A stretch of 64,000 nucleotides of DNA from Helichrysum umbraculigerum (GCA_949592205.1 CATIUR010000004.1:82931337-82995336), one strand, 5' to 3'; counted from the first letter of the stretch, positions 40,661 to 54,439 are shown. Translations and numbers: made by a program. The notes: a model not told the origin generated them from the letters alone.

Positions 40661-40956
40661 GACTAGTGTAGTCTTTGTCTTGTAATCTATCCTGTAATCT
40701 AGTAACTATCTACGCGCTACTCTAAAATTTGGTCAGATGTAACAATTCCCGACACCTTTTGTAATACATCCGTAGGATGTAACCTTTGAACTCGTATTAT
40801 CTATCAAATGTTCCTTGTTGTTTCTACTTATACCAATTGCCATAATTCTTTTTCGTATTGATGTTATGTATTACCGCCTTTATACATGTACATCCGAGAT
40901 ATACACAATTTTTCTTAAAAAATCTCATGTATCTTCATTTCTTTTATTGAAGAATC

Positions 40957-43900
40957 ATGCCGCCAGAGTCAAGACCATACACCGATGCTCAGCTTACATC
41001 GCTGATAACCCAGGCTGTTACTGAAGCCTTGGCTCGGAATACCCCTCAAAATTCCACCAGAAACAGCGATGCCGCTGAAACCACTACTGCTAAACCTTGT
41101 TCTTACAAGGACTTTCAAAGCTGCAAACCCTCCAGCTTCAAAGGTTCTGAAGGAGCCATCGGACTTATCAGATGGTTCGAGAAGATGGAAACTGTTTTCC
41201 GTGTCAGCAAATGCGCGGAGAACGACAAAGTAAACTTCGCCACCTGCTCTCTCGAAGATGATGCCCACTCTTGGTGGAATTCATATACCCAATCAGTGGG
41301 TGCTGACATTGCCTACCAACTCACTTGGGAGGAATTGAAAGCAAAACTCACTGCCAAATACTGCTCAATCGCCAAACTCCAAAAGCTAGACGAGGAGTTC
41401 TGGAACCTAAAGGTTCAGGGTGGTGATATCGATGGTTATACCACCAGATTCCAACAACTTGCCGCCCTCCGCCCAGCTATGGTGAGCACTGAACCTGATA
41501 AAATCAGGAAGTACATCCTTGGCCTTCCTGAGCCTGTTCGGGGACATGTTGCCTCTTCCAACCAAACCACCATTGACGGTGCAATCCTAGTGGCCCAAGA
41601 CCTGATGTCCATGAGCCAAGATTCTGAACCACCCACTTCATCCTCCCAAAACAACAAACGAAAGTGGTCTGACTATCACAATAACCACTCCAACCAACAA
41701 AACAAGAAACCCGACACCATCAAAGCCTACAACACCACCACCGGCATCACACAGGGTTACACTGGGAACAAACCCTATTGTTCCAAGTGCAGTCGCCACC
41801 ATGAAGGTTCCTGTGGTCCCTTTTGCAACAATTGCAAGAGGTACGGCCACCTCACCAAAGATTGCCACTCTCCTACCAACAACAATTCCAACAACAACAC
41901 CAGACCACCCAAAGTCTGCTTTGAGTGTGGGAAACCCGGGCACTTCAGAGACACGTGCCCAAAGCTGAAGAATAACAACAGCAACAACAACAACCGCAAC
42001 AGCAACAACAACAACAACACCCGAAGCAGAGCCTTCGTCATCAAATCCGGGGACGCCCGCCAAGACCCGAATGTGGTCTCGGGTATTTTCCTCCTCAACA
42101 ACTTACATGCTTCTTTTCTATTTGATACTGGTGCTGATAGAAGCTTTATCTCTGATGACTTTTGCCCACTACTTGACATCACTCCTGTTGCCTTAGATGT
42201 TAAGTACACTGTAGAGCTAGCAAATGGGGAACTTATAGAAACCAATAGTGTGATACCTAATTGCACTTTAAACCTAGCTGACGAAACCTTTTCAATCGAT
42301 CTTGTACCCGTTGAAATTGGGAGTTTCGACGTCATCATTGGAATGGACTGGTTGTCCAAACATCGAGCCGAAATCATTTGTTACGATAAGATCGTCCGCA
42401 TTCCACTCGCTGCCGGTGGAACCTTGATCATACAGGGGGAGACCGGTGGGACGGGACTCAATATCATCTCTTGCTTAAAAACCCAAAAATTTCTGAGAAA
42501 GAGTTACCCTGCAATACTCGCACACATCACAGAGAAGAAGTCGGAGGAGAAGCGACTTGAGGATGTGCCAATTGTCAGAGACTTTCCTGAAGTCTTTCCG
42601 GAAGAACTACCTGGTTTACCTCCACCTAGACAGGTTGAGTTCTCAATTGATCTCGTGCTGGGTGCCGCACCGGTGGCCCGCGCACCGTACCGTTTAGCCC
42701 CATCCGAACTTCAGGAGTTGTCTGCCCAGTTACAGGAACTCCTGGATAGAGGATTCATTAGACCGAGTTCTTCACCTTGGGGAGCTCCGGTCTTATTTGT
42801 TAAAAAGAAGGACGGTTCAATTCGAATGTGCATCGACTACCGAGAGTTGAACAAATTGACCGTCAAGAACCGATATCCACTTCCTCGCATTGATGATCTA
42901 TTCGACCAACTTTAGGGTTCAAGTTTCTACTCAAAAATCGACATGCGATCAGGCTATCATCAGTTACGAGTTCGCGACACCGATATTCCAAAAACTGCTT
43001 TCAGAACTCGTTACGGGCACTACGAATTCCAAGTGATGCCCTTCGGTCTAACCAACGCACCGGCTGTATTCATGGACCTCATGAACCGGGTGTGCAAACC
43101 TTACCTCGACAAGTTTGTCATTGTTTTTATCGATGACATCCTCATCTATTCGCGCAACGAGCAAGAACATGCGCAACACCTCAAAACCATCCTTGAACTA
43201 CTTAGACACGAGGAACTTTATGCCAAATTCTCTAAGTGTGAGTTCTGGATACAAACAGTTCAATTCCTTGGTCACGTGATCGACAGTCAGGGAATTCACG
43301 TTGACCCATCAAAGATCGAGGCTATCAAAGACTGGCAAGCACCCACCTCTGCAACTGAAGTACGACAATTCTTGGGTCTTGCTGGGTACTATCGGCGATT
43401 TATCGAAAATTTCTCCAAAATAGCTCAACCACTAACGGTACTGACTCAGAAGGACAAAAGGTTCGATTGGACCGATAAACAAGAGTCAGCGTTCCAACTT
43501 CTGAAACAAAAGCTTTGCAGTGCTCCAATTTTATCCTTACCCGAAGGCACCGATGACTTTGTGGTATACTGCGATGCCTCTCACCAAGGTCTCGGTTGCG
43601 TGCTAATGCAACGAGACAAAGTCATTGCTTATGCCTCACGACAGCTAAAAATTCACGAAAAGAACTACACCACTCATGATCTCGAACTTGGAGCTGTCGT
43701 TTTTGCTCTCAAAATCTGGAGACATTATCTCTACGGCACTAAGTGCACCATCTTTACCGACCACAAAAGTCTCCAACATATATTCGATCAGAAGGATCTC
43801 AATATGAGGCAACGTCGATGGGTCGAGTTGCTTACCGATTACGATTGCGAGATCAAGTACCATCCAGGGAAGGCTAATGTTGTAGCCGATGCCCTCAGCC

Positions 43901-45414
43901 GAAAGGAACGACCGAAACCACTTCGAGTCCGAGCTCTCAGTATGACCATTCATAACGATCTTACTATTCAAATTCATACCGCTCAGATCGAAGCCCTGAA
44001 ACCTGAAAACATCAAAAATGAAGCCTTACGGGGTATTGACAAACAATTTGAAATCAAATCTAACGGGATTAGGTTTTTCTCAGATCGAATCTGGCTGCCA
44101 AATTTTGGAAAACTACGAGACTTGGTGATGGATGAGGCTCACAAGTCTAAATATTCTATCCATCCAGGATCCGATAAGATGTACCACGGCATCAAGGAAT
44201 TTTATTGGTGGCCAAACATGAAGGCCGAAATCGCCACTTATGTCAGCAAGTGTCTTACTTGCTCGAAAGTCAAAACCTAACATCAGAAACCACCTGGCTT
44301 ACTCCAACAACCTGAAATCCCTGAATGGAAATGGGAACAAATTTCCATGGATTTCATAACCAAACTACCCAAGTCGTCGAACGGTTGCGATACCATTTGG
44401 GTGATCGTCGATCGTCTCACCAAATCTGCTCATTTCCTGGCAATCAAGGAAAACGATAAAATGGAACGCCTTACACAAATCTACATCAAGGAAATCGTTT
44501 CTCATCACGGCGTTCCAATCTCGATCATCTCTGACAGAGATGCCCGTTTCACTTCTCGTTTTTGGCAATCACTTCAAAAAGCTTTGGGTACTCGTCTTGA
44601 TATGAGTACTGCATACCATCCTCAAACCGACGGCCAAAGTGAACGAACCATCCAAACCCTAGAAGATATGCTACGCGCCTGCGTAGTTGATTTCGGTACA
44701 AACTGGGAAAAACATCTACCGTTGTGCGAATTCTCGTACAATAACAGCTATCACGCCAGCATTAAGGCTGCACCTTTGGAGGCACTGTACGGTCGTAAGT
44801 GCCGATCACCGATCTGTTGGACTGAAGTGGGAGATAGTCAACTCACTGGTCCTGAACTCATACACGCCACCACTGAGAAAATTGTGGAAATCCAAAACCG
44901 ACTTAAAGCCGCACGTGATCGTCAGAAAAGTTATGCTGACGTGAGACGCAAACCACTCGAGTTCCAAGTTGGGGATCGAGTACTCTTAAAAGTATCGCCT
45001 TGGAAAGGCGTCATCCGTTTTGGCAAACGCGGGAAGTTAAATCCCAGGTATATCGGGCCTTTTGAGATCCTCAAACGGATTGTCCCTGTAACTTATCGAT
45101 TGCAGCTGCCATCCGAGCTCGGCAGCGTGCACCCCACTTTTCATATTTCAAATTTGAAGAAGTGTCGGTCTGATGAGACACTTATTATCCCACTAGATGA
45201 AGTTCGTGTTGACAATAAACTTCACTTCGTTGAGGAACCCGCTGAGATTATGGACCGTGAGGTCAAACAACTGAAACAAAGTCGTATTCCCATCGTAAAG
45301 GTCAGATGGAATTCGCGGCGTGGTCCGGAATTCACCTGGGAACGGGAAGAGCAAATGCGACTCAAATATCCTCAACTTTTCACTGATTCTACATCAAACA
45401 CGACTTCGAGCTAA
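40957..45414 (+). pseudogene. gag-pol: Element A gag-pol with two nonsense codons
   Basis: One frame runs from ATG 40957 to TAA 45412-45414 (1,486 codons) but is broken by TAG at 42913-42915 (in RT; element C has CAG) and TAA at 44278-44280 (between the integrase zinc region and core; element C has GAA). Domains in order: Gag core (residues about 70-190), two CCHC knuckles (about 290-335), protease with DTGADRSF (about 392), RT with RMCIDYRELNK and FIDD, RNase H (YCDASHQG), integrase HHCC and DDE core (MDFITKLP, ISDRDARF, GQSERT), a GPF block and a C-terminal chromodomain-like module (about 1420-1470). Chromodomains can steer integration to marked heterochromatin. Without the stops it would resemble element C. 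The N-terminal 652 residues (Gag, protease) remain open. Confidence 0.92.
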
Positions 45415-45438
45415 ATTTCGGGACGAAATTCTTCTAAC

Positions 45439-45448
45439 AGGGGGAGAA
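45439..45448 (+). other. Element A polypurine tract
   Basis: AGGGGGAGAA directly before the TG of the 3' LTR. It lies 25 bp after the gag-pol stop, beyond a TTTCGGGACGAAATT hairpin shared with element C. Confidence 0.85.
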
Positions 45449-47965
45449 TGTAACACCCGCCAAATTAGGACTAGTAATTAGTGCCTAATCGTATGTTAAT
45501 ACATGTAATTAGTTCTGTGTTAGGCTAATTAATGTATCGAATTATATATATATTGTTGAATATATACGAAAATGCGATTTGATTAAATCGTACGCAATTT
45601 AAATCGAATGTATTTCGATTCAATTTAATACGGACGTTGGTGACCAATTTTATTAAATAACGCTTTATGTCAAAAATATTATTATGATAATATTTCGTAG
45701 TCAATCGTATCGTACAAACAGATCGTACACAATTCAAAATGTTTAAAACGCGCAAACTAAATAAACAAACTTACATTTTATAACTCAAATATAAATGGAA
45801 TGGTAAAATATTTAAATAAAATATCGCGTAATAATTCGTATTTTAAAACTTACCATTTAATATGTAAAATATTTATTGAAACGTTAAACGACGGAGAAAA
45901 TGAACACCACGCGGAGCACGGAGACGGAAACCGAAAATGGGGGACTTAACCTCCCATTTTCTTTTCTTTCTTTTCATTTCTCTCTTTCCTCTCTCTCACT
46001 TACTCTATTTTCTCTCTTTATTCCAAAACCACCACCGACCACAAAAACGCCAAATAACGCCATTATACGCACTCGGATCACCAATATTTTTAGAGATTCA
46101 CGACCACCTCGTGACGATCTACATTTCTATCTTTCCGGATTTCCATTTCGACAATTTGTAAGTTTCCGACAAAATCCCGAAATCTCTCGATTCTTAGTAT
46201 TTTTCACTTGTGATTGTTATTATAACTTGTATATGTCCATTACTAAGTGTAGAACACGATTTCATAGCTTAAAAACGGGTTTGAAATGGGTTTTTGGCCG
46301 GAAAAATCTTGACAGCCGGACTTTCTGGGCTGGTGTTCTTCCATGCGACACAAGCCTTGTGTCGCATGTTGTGTCGTATTTTACCCTTTGTGTCGCACAT
46401 TATGTCGTATTTCCCATGTTATGTCGTACCAAAGAATTTGTGTCGTAAGTTTTGCGACACAACCACTATGTCGTATTCTATGTCGTATTTCCATACGACA
46501 CAATCACTATGTCGCTGTTGAATCAGCATCTCGCATCTATGCGACACAACCCTTGTGTCGCATAGACATTGTGTCGCATTTTTATGCGACACAACCCTTG
46601 TGTCGCATGACAAACTTTTGTGTCGCATATTGTGTCGCAAAACACAGAAAACTCAGATTTTTACTAAGTGTCGAGACTCGAAATTTATCACTCGATTTTA
46701 CCCGAATTCAGATCCCAGATGCGTTTTTCATCAAAGAAATATAGTAGAAATAAAAATTTTCCAAGCTAACCTGGCAGCTCGACCCCAGCCAGGGGCTCTG
46801 CCCCTTGGACCCCGCTACCAGGGGCGCTGCCCCCGGACCCCCGTACTTAGATTCCGTAACGGCTTCTAAAACACAATCAAAACACATTTATCAAGTAAAA
46901 CGCCACGAAATCAAAATAATAATAGTTGAGATTATTATTACAAATCCGTCACCAACGGGCCGTACATGTTTTCAAACACTTAACCAATCAACCAAATCGT
47001 AGTAATTTGGACATATATATAGTTGTGTAACAACTACAAGGGTGATCTTTTGAGATACCCAATCATGTTTATAACCATCTCGTGTCGTGGACACCCTCAG
47101 GTTACAAGTCTTTGGACTTCATACTCGGCTAATCAACTTACGTTTGTTTAAACGCTTTCAGACTAAGGTGAGTCTCATAGCCCCTCTTTTACTGTTTTAC
47201 TCAGGGGTGTGATATACTGCTCAACTTTTAACATGTGAACGCAAGTACCAACATTTCATATACTACATGAGTTTTCGAAACTAATCATTTTAAAGTCCTC
47301 CGTCAGCATAGTTGTTAATACGTTGTAGCGTGAATATTAGTATATGGTACCATATAGGATTGACCCTCCTCGTCCGGGTTAGCAAGCACTAACCGGGTAA
47401 ACGGACGTACTAATATTTGGGAAGACGAATGTGGATTAGGCATTCGTGGAGGCACCTCGCCCGGAATTCTCTATTGGGGACCCGGCCCTCGAGTTAAGCT
47501 CAACTATGTGCTCATGGTTGTATACACGATGACTATCATTTAATTGCTAGATGCAATTCATTATTTAATTGCTGGATGCAATTCTTTATTTAAATCTTGC
47601 GGTTCACACTATATTAACTGATTTCAAACCTGTGAGCTCACCAGCTTTATAGCTGACCTTTTAGCATATATCGCAGGTACCCAGCAGTAGGATGTTTCTG
47701 CTTCAGGACTTTAGCTCGAGTCAGCATACAGACGATTGAGATTTTCTTGCATTAGTATATTTTGTACAAGTACTTATGTACTGAAATCTCATTTTATTTA
47801 AACTCGAGCTATGTAAAGCTTTAAATGTTGTAAACATTTCTATTATCAATATATTCTGTTAAAACGACGCATATAGAGTCGTTTACTATATATCTTTTTG
47901 CTTTGTTATTGATTAGTAACACCCAAATCAAGCTTCCGCAAATCATCAAATTTGGGGGTGTTACA
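45449..47965 (+). repeat. Element A 3' LTR
   Basis: 2,517 bp, colinear with 37330-39846 with scattered substitutions and two compensating 1-bp indels. It contains the palindromic array at about 46344-46640 and ends GGGTGTTACA followed by the ATATG duplication (47966-47970). Confidence 0.95.
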
Positions 47966-48690
47966 ATATGGAAGTCGAGGAACGACCGAAGGTAGTCATA
48001 TTACGAACGATACAATATTACAAAGTAACATGACGGCCCCTATTTGACTGTTACGCAGTATAGCGTTGGAAACACTTTAGGTGTAGTACAAACACGTGGA
48101 AGCTGCGTAACGACCGAAGGTAGTTATATTACGGACTAATATTATAAAGCAAGAAACCTACTTTAATTAACCTTTCTAATTAGACTTTTAAACATTCAAA
48201 TTAATCTATCGCATTTCTTCCAATAAACGTGATTACAACACCTTTTTAATGACGTCCAAATAAAAGGTAGTCAGTCATATGTGTCAAGATAATTTGTCGA
48301 AAGGTATGAAACAATGGAACCGCAAGACTACATGGGTAATTACCGTAGGACAAGACATGGCCAAGGTTTGAAGCGGCGGAACCACTTCAAGTGAGGAACG
48401 CTGTGAATAACTAGGGGATTTATTGGGAAGTATTAAGCAATGGCTGGTTTAGAGTCATAAATGAAATTTTATAACATACGAATCTGTTAGGATGACGAGG
48501 AATCATTAAGCGATCCAGTTTTGTCTAGTACTTCCAGATTTTTATCACCGTTCTTAAGAAAGTAACATTAAACTTAAATTAAGATTTTGCTTACTATTCT
48601 AAATACTTTGTGATGTTAAGAACTGTCGGACTTTATAATTGATCTTCCACTCTATTTATGCGCATAGGAATTTTCGTATTCCAGGGTTGA
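47966..48690 (+). repeat. Athila-type LTR, 3' part after element A
   Basis: ATATGGAAGTCGAGGAACGACCGAAGG continues the LTR cut at 37329 (the sibling at 27539-30017 reads ATATGGAAGCCGGTAACGACCG). It follows LTR blocks including GTTAAGAACTGTCGGAC (48615-48631) and CGTATTCCAG (48676-48685). Similarity then ends without the terminal blocks, so the LTR is truncated. Confidence 0.8.
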
Positions 48691-51600
48691 GCCATTTGTT
48701 ACTCATATGTGTTGTCTTCATTTGCTTGTCTAGTAGACTGCGAAGGGGTCCCACTCGCCTCTGAATTTGGATTCTGGCCACTATTTGCAGAGAGGCCTAC
48801 AATAAAGATAAATATGTACAAATTCATAAAAAGTTATCATGTATAAAGATAGAATACTTAAATATGCCTCTGTACTCCAAGCTATGCACCAATTATTTTA
48901 ACCATCACTTCCCAGCTTTTAAACCCAAAATCACTTTTGCAGCAATGTTTTTCCATGCACTTCAATTGCAAATCAGTACTATGTCATGTTAAGTCATTAA
49001 AAATTGTCTTATTAGCTTGTAAAAAGACAATTGCAACGCCATCAATCATTATTCTCGAAGTTCAATTCCCATAAAGAAGGCAAGAAGCCAGGAAACATAG
49101 TAAGACCGCGTACAAAGGGAAACAGTACAGCTCCATGTTGCTAATGACAAAATATTTGATTATATGCTTCGTCCCTTGCCTATTATTACCCTGCCGTTCT
49201 TTTAACTACCCATCTTAATTCCAAACTTTGTAGACTATTACCCACCCTATCTGACCCACTCATTTTGTCACCTTTAATTGACGGTATATCAAGCAAGATG
49301 CAAGCCAAATAACTAAATGCATATAATAGTATGTTGTAGTATAAAAAAGTCATGATAAGAAGATTCAAGTGGAAAAATATGTAATTATGTCGTGCAGCAC
49401 GTTGGGCACTTTCGAGCCTGTACCTTTGCTGATAATACACATAAGAGGAAGTTCGCACTCTGTCCTTAACTAACGAAAGGTAATATAAATAAACGTGTAA
49501 AATTTTATTAACATTGAGTCGTTGATACTCCTTTCCTCTTTCATTGGGAGACTGATTTAGTACTTATCCCCTAATTGATTAATATTACCAAAAAAGCGAA
49601 AATAGAAAATTATAAACTAAAAAAGGGGATGACATCGTATACAATCATAAATGTCGACCAAACTAAATATATACATATTTCTTATTCTAATTTCAATAGT
49701 ATGTCTAAACAAAAATCAATGGATGAAAGATATACAGTTAAGATATCCAAGCATCAGATGGATATTCCATTTAGTGTCATTGCTTGATAAAAAAATTAAT
49801 CATGGAATGAGAATAACAGATATTTACCAAAAAGATGGTTCTTTAGCCAATTGCGTAGCATGTACTTACATATCATGAGTTTCCGGTGTCCATCTAAGTA
49901 GCACACGCAACACAAAAACCGAGTCTCAGAGTTATCACAGACTTCTTTCTCAGATTGTTGCAGGTGATCGGGAGATAAATGAATAAATCTGATGTAATAT
50001 AAACCATATTTGAACTTATCTGAGGAGAAAGAGAAGCTTTGTGCTTTCTGATACTCCTATCCACCACCATTACCATTACACTCTTGATAACAAATGAGAT
50101 GAAGAATAACTTAAAACGAATTGAAACTAATCCTTAAATTGAAACATTTGTGCCGTTATATTTAGCTCTTTCATGTAATAATAGTATGTTTGTAATTATT
50201 GTTACATAATTTATGAATATACTAAAGACATTTAGGAGTCAAACTCTGCCCGTTTTGACGAGTACTACAACATGATTGGTTCAGCTAAATCCCATTATAA
50301 TTGGTTACTCAACCCGCAAATTTTGTCACTTCCACTTCAAACTATTAACTGTGTAGATAAAAAAATGTTAGTTATTCAGTTGCAGCTGGTTGGATAGAAC
50401 CTGCCCGGGTTATCAAACTTGAGTATACATCAACTTCGTAGAAGCTTCATCATTACCCACATAGATATATAATACTACCTGATTAGTGAAGATCTTTCGG
50501 CCTTGCTGTTTGAATGAGTTTTCATCAATAGCCTAGCTGGATCAGTAGAGGGTTTGTGTTCTACCTCACTTAGGGAATTAGACACAAGTTCTCCTACATA
50601 TATCCCATCATCAATACCATGTAATTCACTTGTTTAAACATATAAAGTGAGCATCCTCACTAGCCTTATCCTCGTTTGCAGGATGGGGGTAGATACCATG
50701 ATCATGAAAGTAGCTTAAGTGATTTTCCTTGTAGAATTTTCCTGTAAGCAAGACCAAGTCGTATGTGAGTGTAACAGAACTCAAAGATGCTACTACAAAT
50801 AAAGTCAGATAGAGCTTTTATTGGACCAGACACATGTATCACTCGATTAAATTTTTCATGGATAAATTTCTCAACAATGTTTATCCAATCAAATGTCATG
50901 ATCCTCTTAGCTCAGATATGACAAAAAGCGTGGGTCAGATGTGTTGGGTAATAGACACTGATGGGTCACATTATATTATGGATCCGACGAGGTTCGAACA
51001 GGTGTCAAGCACCTTTTTGTCCACCTCTTAATCTCTTATAAACTAAATATAATCTTTTAAGATTGTAGAAATAATCTCTCTTAATTAAACAATATTCTAA
51101 AATATTATAATATAAACCTATGTAGCATGTTTTAAGCATTTGAGGGCACTTTGGGGGACTTTCTCCCGTTTGATCCAGTAAACCCATTTGATCCTTTATC
51201 ATATTAGCTAAGATACATAAGATTTACACTTTGATGCAGTGAAACCCAAATGAATCCCTTCCAGGCAGATGGGTCAAAATTGCCACCTCTAAATTAGCAA
51301 AGAAATCACAATTTAACAAAACATTACCTAGTCAGGAGGGTCAATGGTACTTGTAACCTGACCTCCATGTACATAGTCAATGGACATTTCAGAAGATGTT
51401 GACAAGTTGTTGAAGCAGATAAACATGTTATTGATGTCGTGTGTACACACTCCCATTCTATAGGTCAATCAAGGATCTAAATTCAGATCACCAAAAAGAT
51501 ATTTCACTATATAAAAGCTAAGTATGCTTCTGGCCCCTCAGCTTATAAATTTCCATTAAAAGACATAACTTTTGTTAGTGTACAATACACATTAATGCTA

Positions 51601-51767
51601 TACACAGATTGTAATGTGTACCTTATAGAAGATTAGAGGGCACGTCTTATGTCCAATGGTGCATACCGAATAAACTTGTCCAATACATCATGTGATGTGG
51701 TCGTAAGAAGGAACCAAAGCTAACATCTTTATTTGGATCGAAGACCTAAGCCTTTTGCTAGATCAAA
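48691..51767 (-). other. Possible host-gene remnant (unidentified), minus strand
   Basis: This 3-kb stretch lacks LTR, PBS or pol features and has a more mixed composition than the surrounding elements. On the minus strand several open segments sit behind plausible splice acceptors: 51456-51328 (ATG start), 50741-50629 (after CTTACAG), 50019-49870 (after CTCCTCAG, ending AT/GTAAGT), a segment from 49459 (after GGACAG) and 48796-48699 (after TTGTAG, ending TAA). I do not recognise the protein, and phases do not all join cleanly, so this may be a decayed gene or chance. Confidence 0.35.
49870..50019 (-). other. Best candidate exon of the unidentified minus-strand gene
   Basis: This 150-bp segment is open, preceded by a pyrimidine-rich TCTTTCTCCTCAG and followed by GTAAGTACA, both strong plant splice consensus. 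The encoded peptide contains YYIRFIHLSPDHLQQ and FLCCVCYLDG. The family is not recognised. Joining directly to the next candidate exon at 49459 gives a stop codon, so another exon would have to lie between, or the gene is broken. Confidence 0.35.
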
Positions 51768-54439
51768 TGTAACACCCGGTCAAAAAGTCAAAATCCTCAT
51801 CCAATTTAAACTTTTTTATAATCGTATTATTATATACAATTATAACTCAGCGAACGAAAATTTTACATTTTTATATAATGAACAATGATTACTTAATAAT
51901 CACAAATAAATCCATTTGAAGTCACATTATATTTTTAAATCGAGTAAAACAATTTTTGATTTAATTAATTAATAACCGAAAGAACAGAAACATAAATTTA
52001 AAAATATTAAATTTATATATATTATTCGGGTACAGAATACGGGTATTTTACACTGCGAAATAGGAACGAAGTGGGGGAAAACCCCTCCCCTCCTCTTTGG
52101 ATCAGCCACCCCAAACCCCCCTCCCATTTCATTTCATTTCATTTTATCTCATTTTTTTCACACACAAACTCTCTCCACCCATTTATCACAAATTTTCGAA
52201 ACTACAAATCAACCCACGAAATTTATATTTTCGGAATCACCATCAAGTGAGGAACAACATTAACAAAGGCAACACCCTCGTTTTATTCCTCGTTTGGCCT
52301 CGATTTGCAATTGTAAGAAATTTCTAAATTTTTAGATTTAATCATTTTGGTGTAATGTTTTGGTGTAATAATGTTTACACAACTTAGTTATAACCTAAAC
52401 AACAAAGAAAACATGATTTTACAGCTTAAAAATGCGTTAGATTAGCGATTTTGGCGGGAAAAACGCGACAGTCGCGGGTTTCTGGGCTGGTGTTCATCTT
52501 TGCGACACAACGCTTGTGTCGCATATTATGTCGCATAAACTACCCATGCGACACAACGCTTGTGTCGTACCCTTATGTCGCACCTTGTGTCGTATTCCCA
52601 TACGACACAACACTTATGTCGCTATTAATTTAGCATCACAAGCTTTTGCGACACAACCACTGTGTCGCAGAGCTCTTGTGTCGCACTCTATGCGACACAA
52701 CCCTTGTGTCGCATGACCAATTTTTGTGTCGCATGTTATGTCGCAGATAACAGAAAACAGCCACATTTTTCTAAGTGTCGGGAAACGTTTTCAAATGACA
52801 ATTTAAATATGATACGACTTGTACTCAAAACAAATATACTTTATAAAGTATACGAAAGCTCAAACCTAATAATAATATGAATTATTATTACGAAACATCA
52901 ATAACGAACCGTACTTACAAACATACGAAATCTCTCGTGTTTAGGACACTAGGAGATTATACTTGGCACGACTCGTTACACTAGGACGCTAGCTTCTCAG
53001 GTGAGTTTCATAGCCCCACTCTTTCAATCGTTTTATTGTTTTCGGGGTGAAACACATGCTCAATTACTGTTTTCGAATTATATTAATAATCGTTTATAAT
53101 TCACAACTATTTATATTACTGTATGTAATACGAAATGTGTAATACTTAGAAATTACACCCGTAATATTGTTTTAGAACAATATCAATACTTAACCTAGAT
53201 AGGTTACAATCGTACTCTGTTAGGTCGTTGGAAAACGATTACCAATACATAACTTGATTTAGTTATCACAATCCTTTGGCCATATTGTCGCGGGACAATA
53301 TCATTGAATACATTTGAACTAGTTAGTTCTACCTACACTGGACAACATCTATACTGTTACACGTTTAGTTATTCTACGGGAACTAAAACTGTCGACACTC
53401 TTCATTATCACTAGAACGGGAACTGGACTTACGTGAACATTTTCCCGAGACTCCGATATATATACTTGCTAGGCTTTAGGCTAGGAGTATACAATATTAT
53501 CACACGTTGGTATAGATTTCTTATACTAATACAGCTCAACTAGGTGATGAGTATCCATACCTAGGTTCAACGTGCTATTTAATATCTAAGTATCTGTTCA
53601 TACATAATTAGATACAATCAACTATTTTCATGCGTGGCATGATTGTTATATATATATATATATATCCACATACTGGTACATCATCACGAGCATTCGGTGT
53701 TACTTACAATTTACATATGTATATTAGTATACATACAATTATACGATCTACTTAGTAAGGCATGTCGAGTACTGCTGGCTCTCAAACAACTTAGTCGGGC
53801 ATGTCGTTGTACTGCCGGCTCAATTACAAATTGCTTGCGAGTAATTCCAAAAACGATGCCGCGGTATTGCAGTTGGCACCAAACGATGCCACGGTAAAGT
53901 GGGCACAAAACGAAACCACGGTATTGCAGTGGACACAATTTCAACACAATCAATGGATCAGCGAGTTATACTCGGGGTTCACAATAAGTTAACGGGTCGG
54001 TGGAGTTCCCACGCGAGGTCGTTAGCTCAAACATGTTCGGGTTAGCTCATGCTAGCCGGGTAAACAAACATACAACAATAATCCGTGGGATTACGATTTG
54101 TTGCTGGATGCAACACGCTATCAAATATTACTTAACATCATATGACGTGGTCATACATTACTTGATTTCAAACTTAGGTAGGTATTGCCCTACTCTATTA
54201 AACTTACGTAATACCAGAAAGGTATTCAGGCTCGAATAGCCTCAATTATTAGGTACTTAGGTACATATCTCTATTACTTAGGTATTAGATACCTCGTCCA
54301 TCGTATACACATTTGTATTACAAAACTCCAACATAATACAAGTCAGAATCGTGGATTCTGAGCTACTTTTCAAAACACATTGGTGTTGCAAACTTCAATA
54401 TAATACTTATCAAAATGGCTGAATTTGAAACGACTCTTC
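51768..54439 (+). repeat. Ty3/gypsy LTR (family D), interrupted by element C near its 3' end
   Basis: It opens TGTAACACCCGGTC after TCAAA. It has the family layout: a CT-rich patch (52115-52170), GTAAGAAATTTC (52312-52323), TTTCTGGGCTGGTGTTC, a GCGACACAA array (52501-52745) and CAG/GTGAGT (53001). No terminal GTGTTACA appears before 54439, where element C has inserted, so the LTR must resume beyond the window. Solo or full element cannot be decided. Confidence 0.8.
52501..52745 (+). repeat. GCGACACAA palindromic array in the family D LTR
   Basis: The first unit TGCGACACAA-CGC-TTGTGTCGCA (52501-52523) is a perfect hairpin. About 16 words in both orientations follow. Immediately upstream is the TTTCTGGGCTGGTGTTC block shared with elements A and C. 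Confidence 0.85.

Larger units (their letters stand above)
37330..47965 (+). mobile_element. Element A: full-length chromodomain Ty3/gypsy (Tekay/Del-like), pol broken
   Basis: The 10,636-bp element is bounded by two 2,517-bp LTRs and ATATG duplications. The interior has a tRNA-iMet PBS, a small ORF0, a single-frame gag-pol with C-terminal chromodomain, and a PPT. Roughly 17 differences between the LTRs were counted by eye (about 0.7%). Two in-frame stops inactivate pol. Clade assignment rests on the chromodomain type, integrase-last order and similarity to element C. Confidence 0.93.

Noticed and set aside
41638..42377. Minus-strand open frames of 141 and 200 codons opposite gag-pol
   Set aside because: They are shadows of the Asn-rich and protease-coding region on the other strand; no domain or independent signal. 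The same applies to minus frames at 58771-59325 and 61985-62353.
49186..49458. Single 90-codon minus frame as a gene on its own
   Set aside because: It starts directly at a splice-acceptor-like site and soon runs into AT-rich, intron-like sequence. It is better treated as a possible exon fragment, listed with low confidence under the host-gene remnant.
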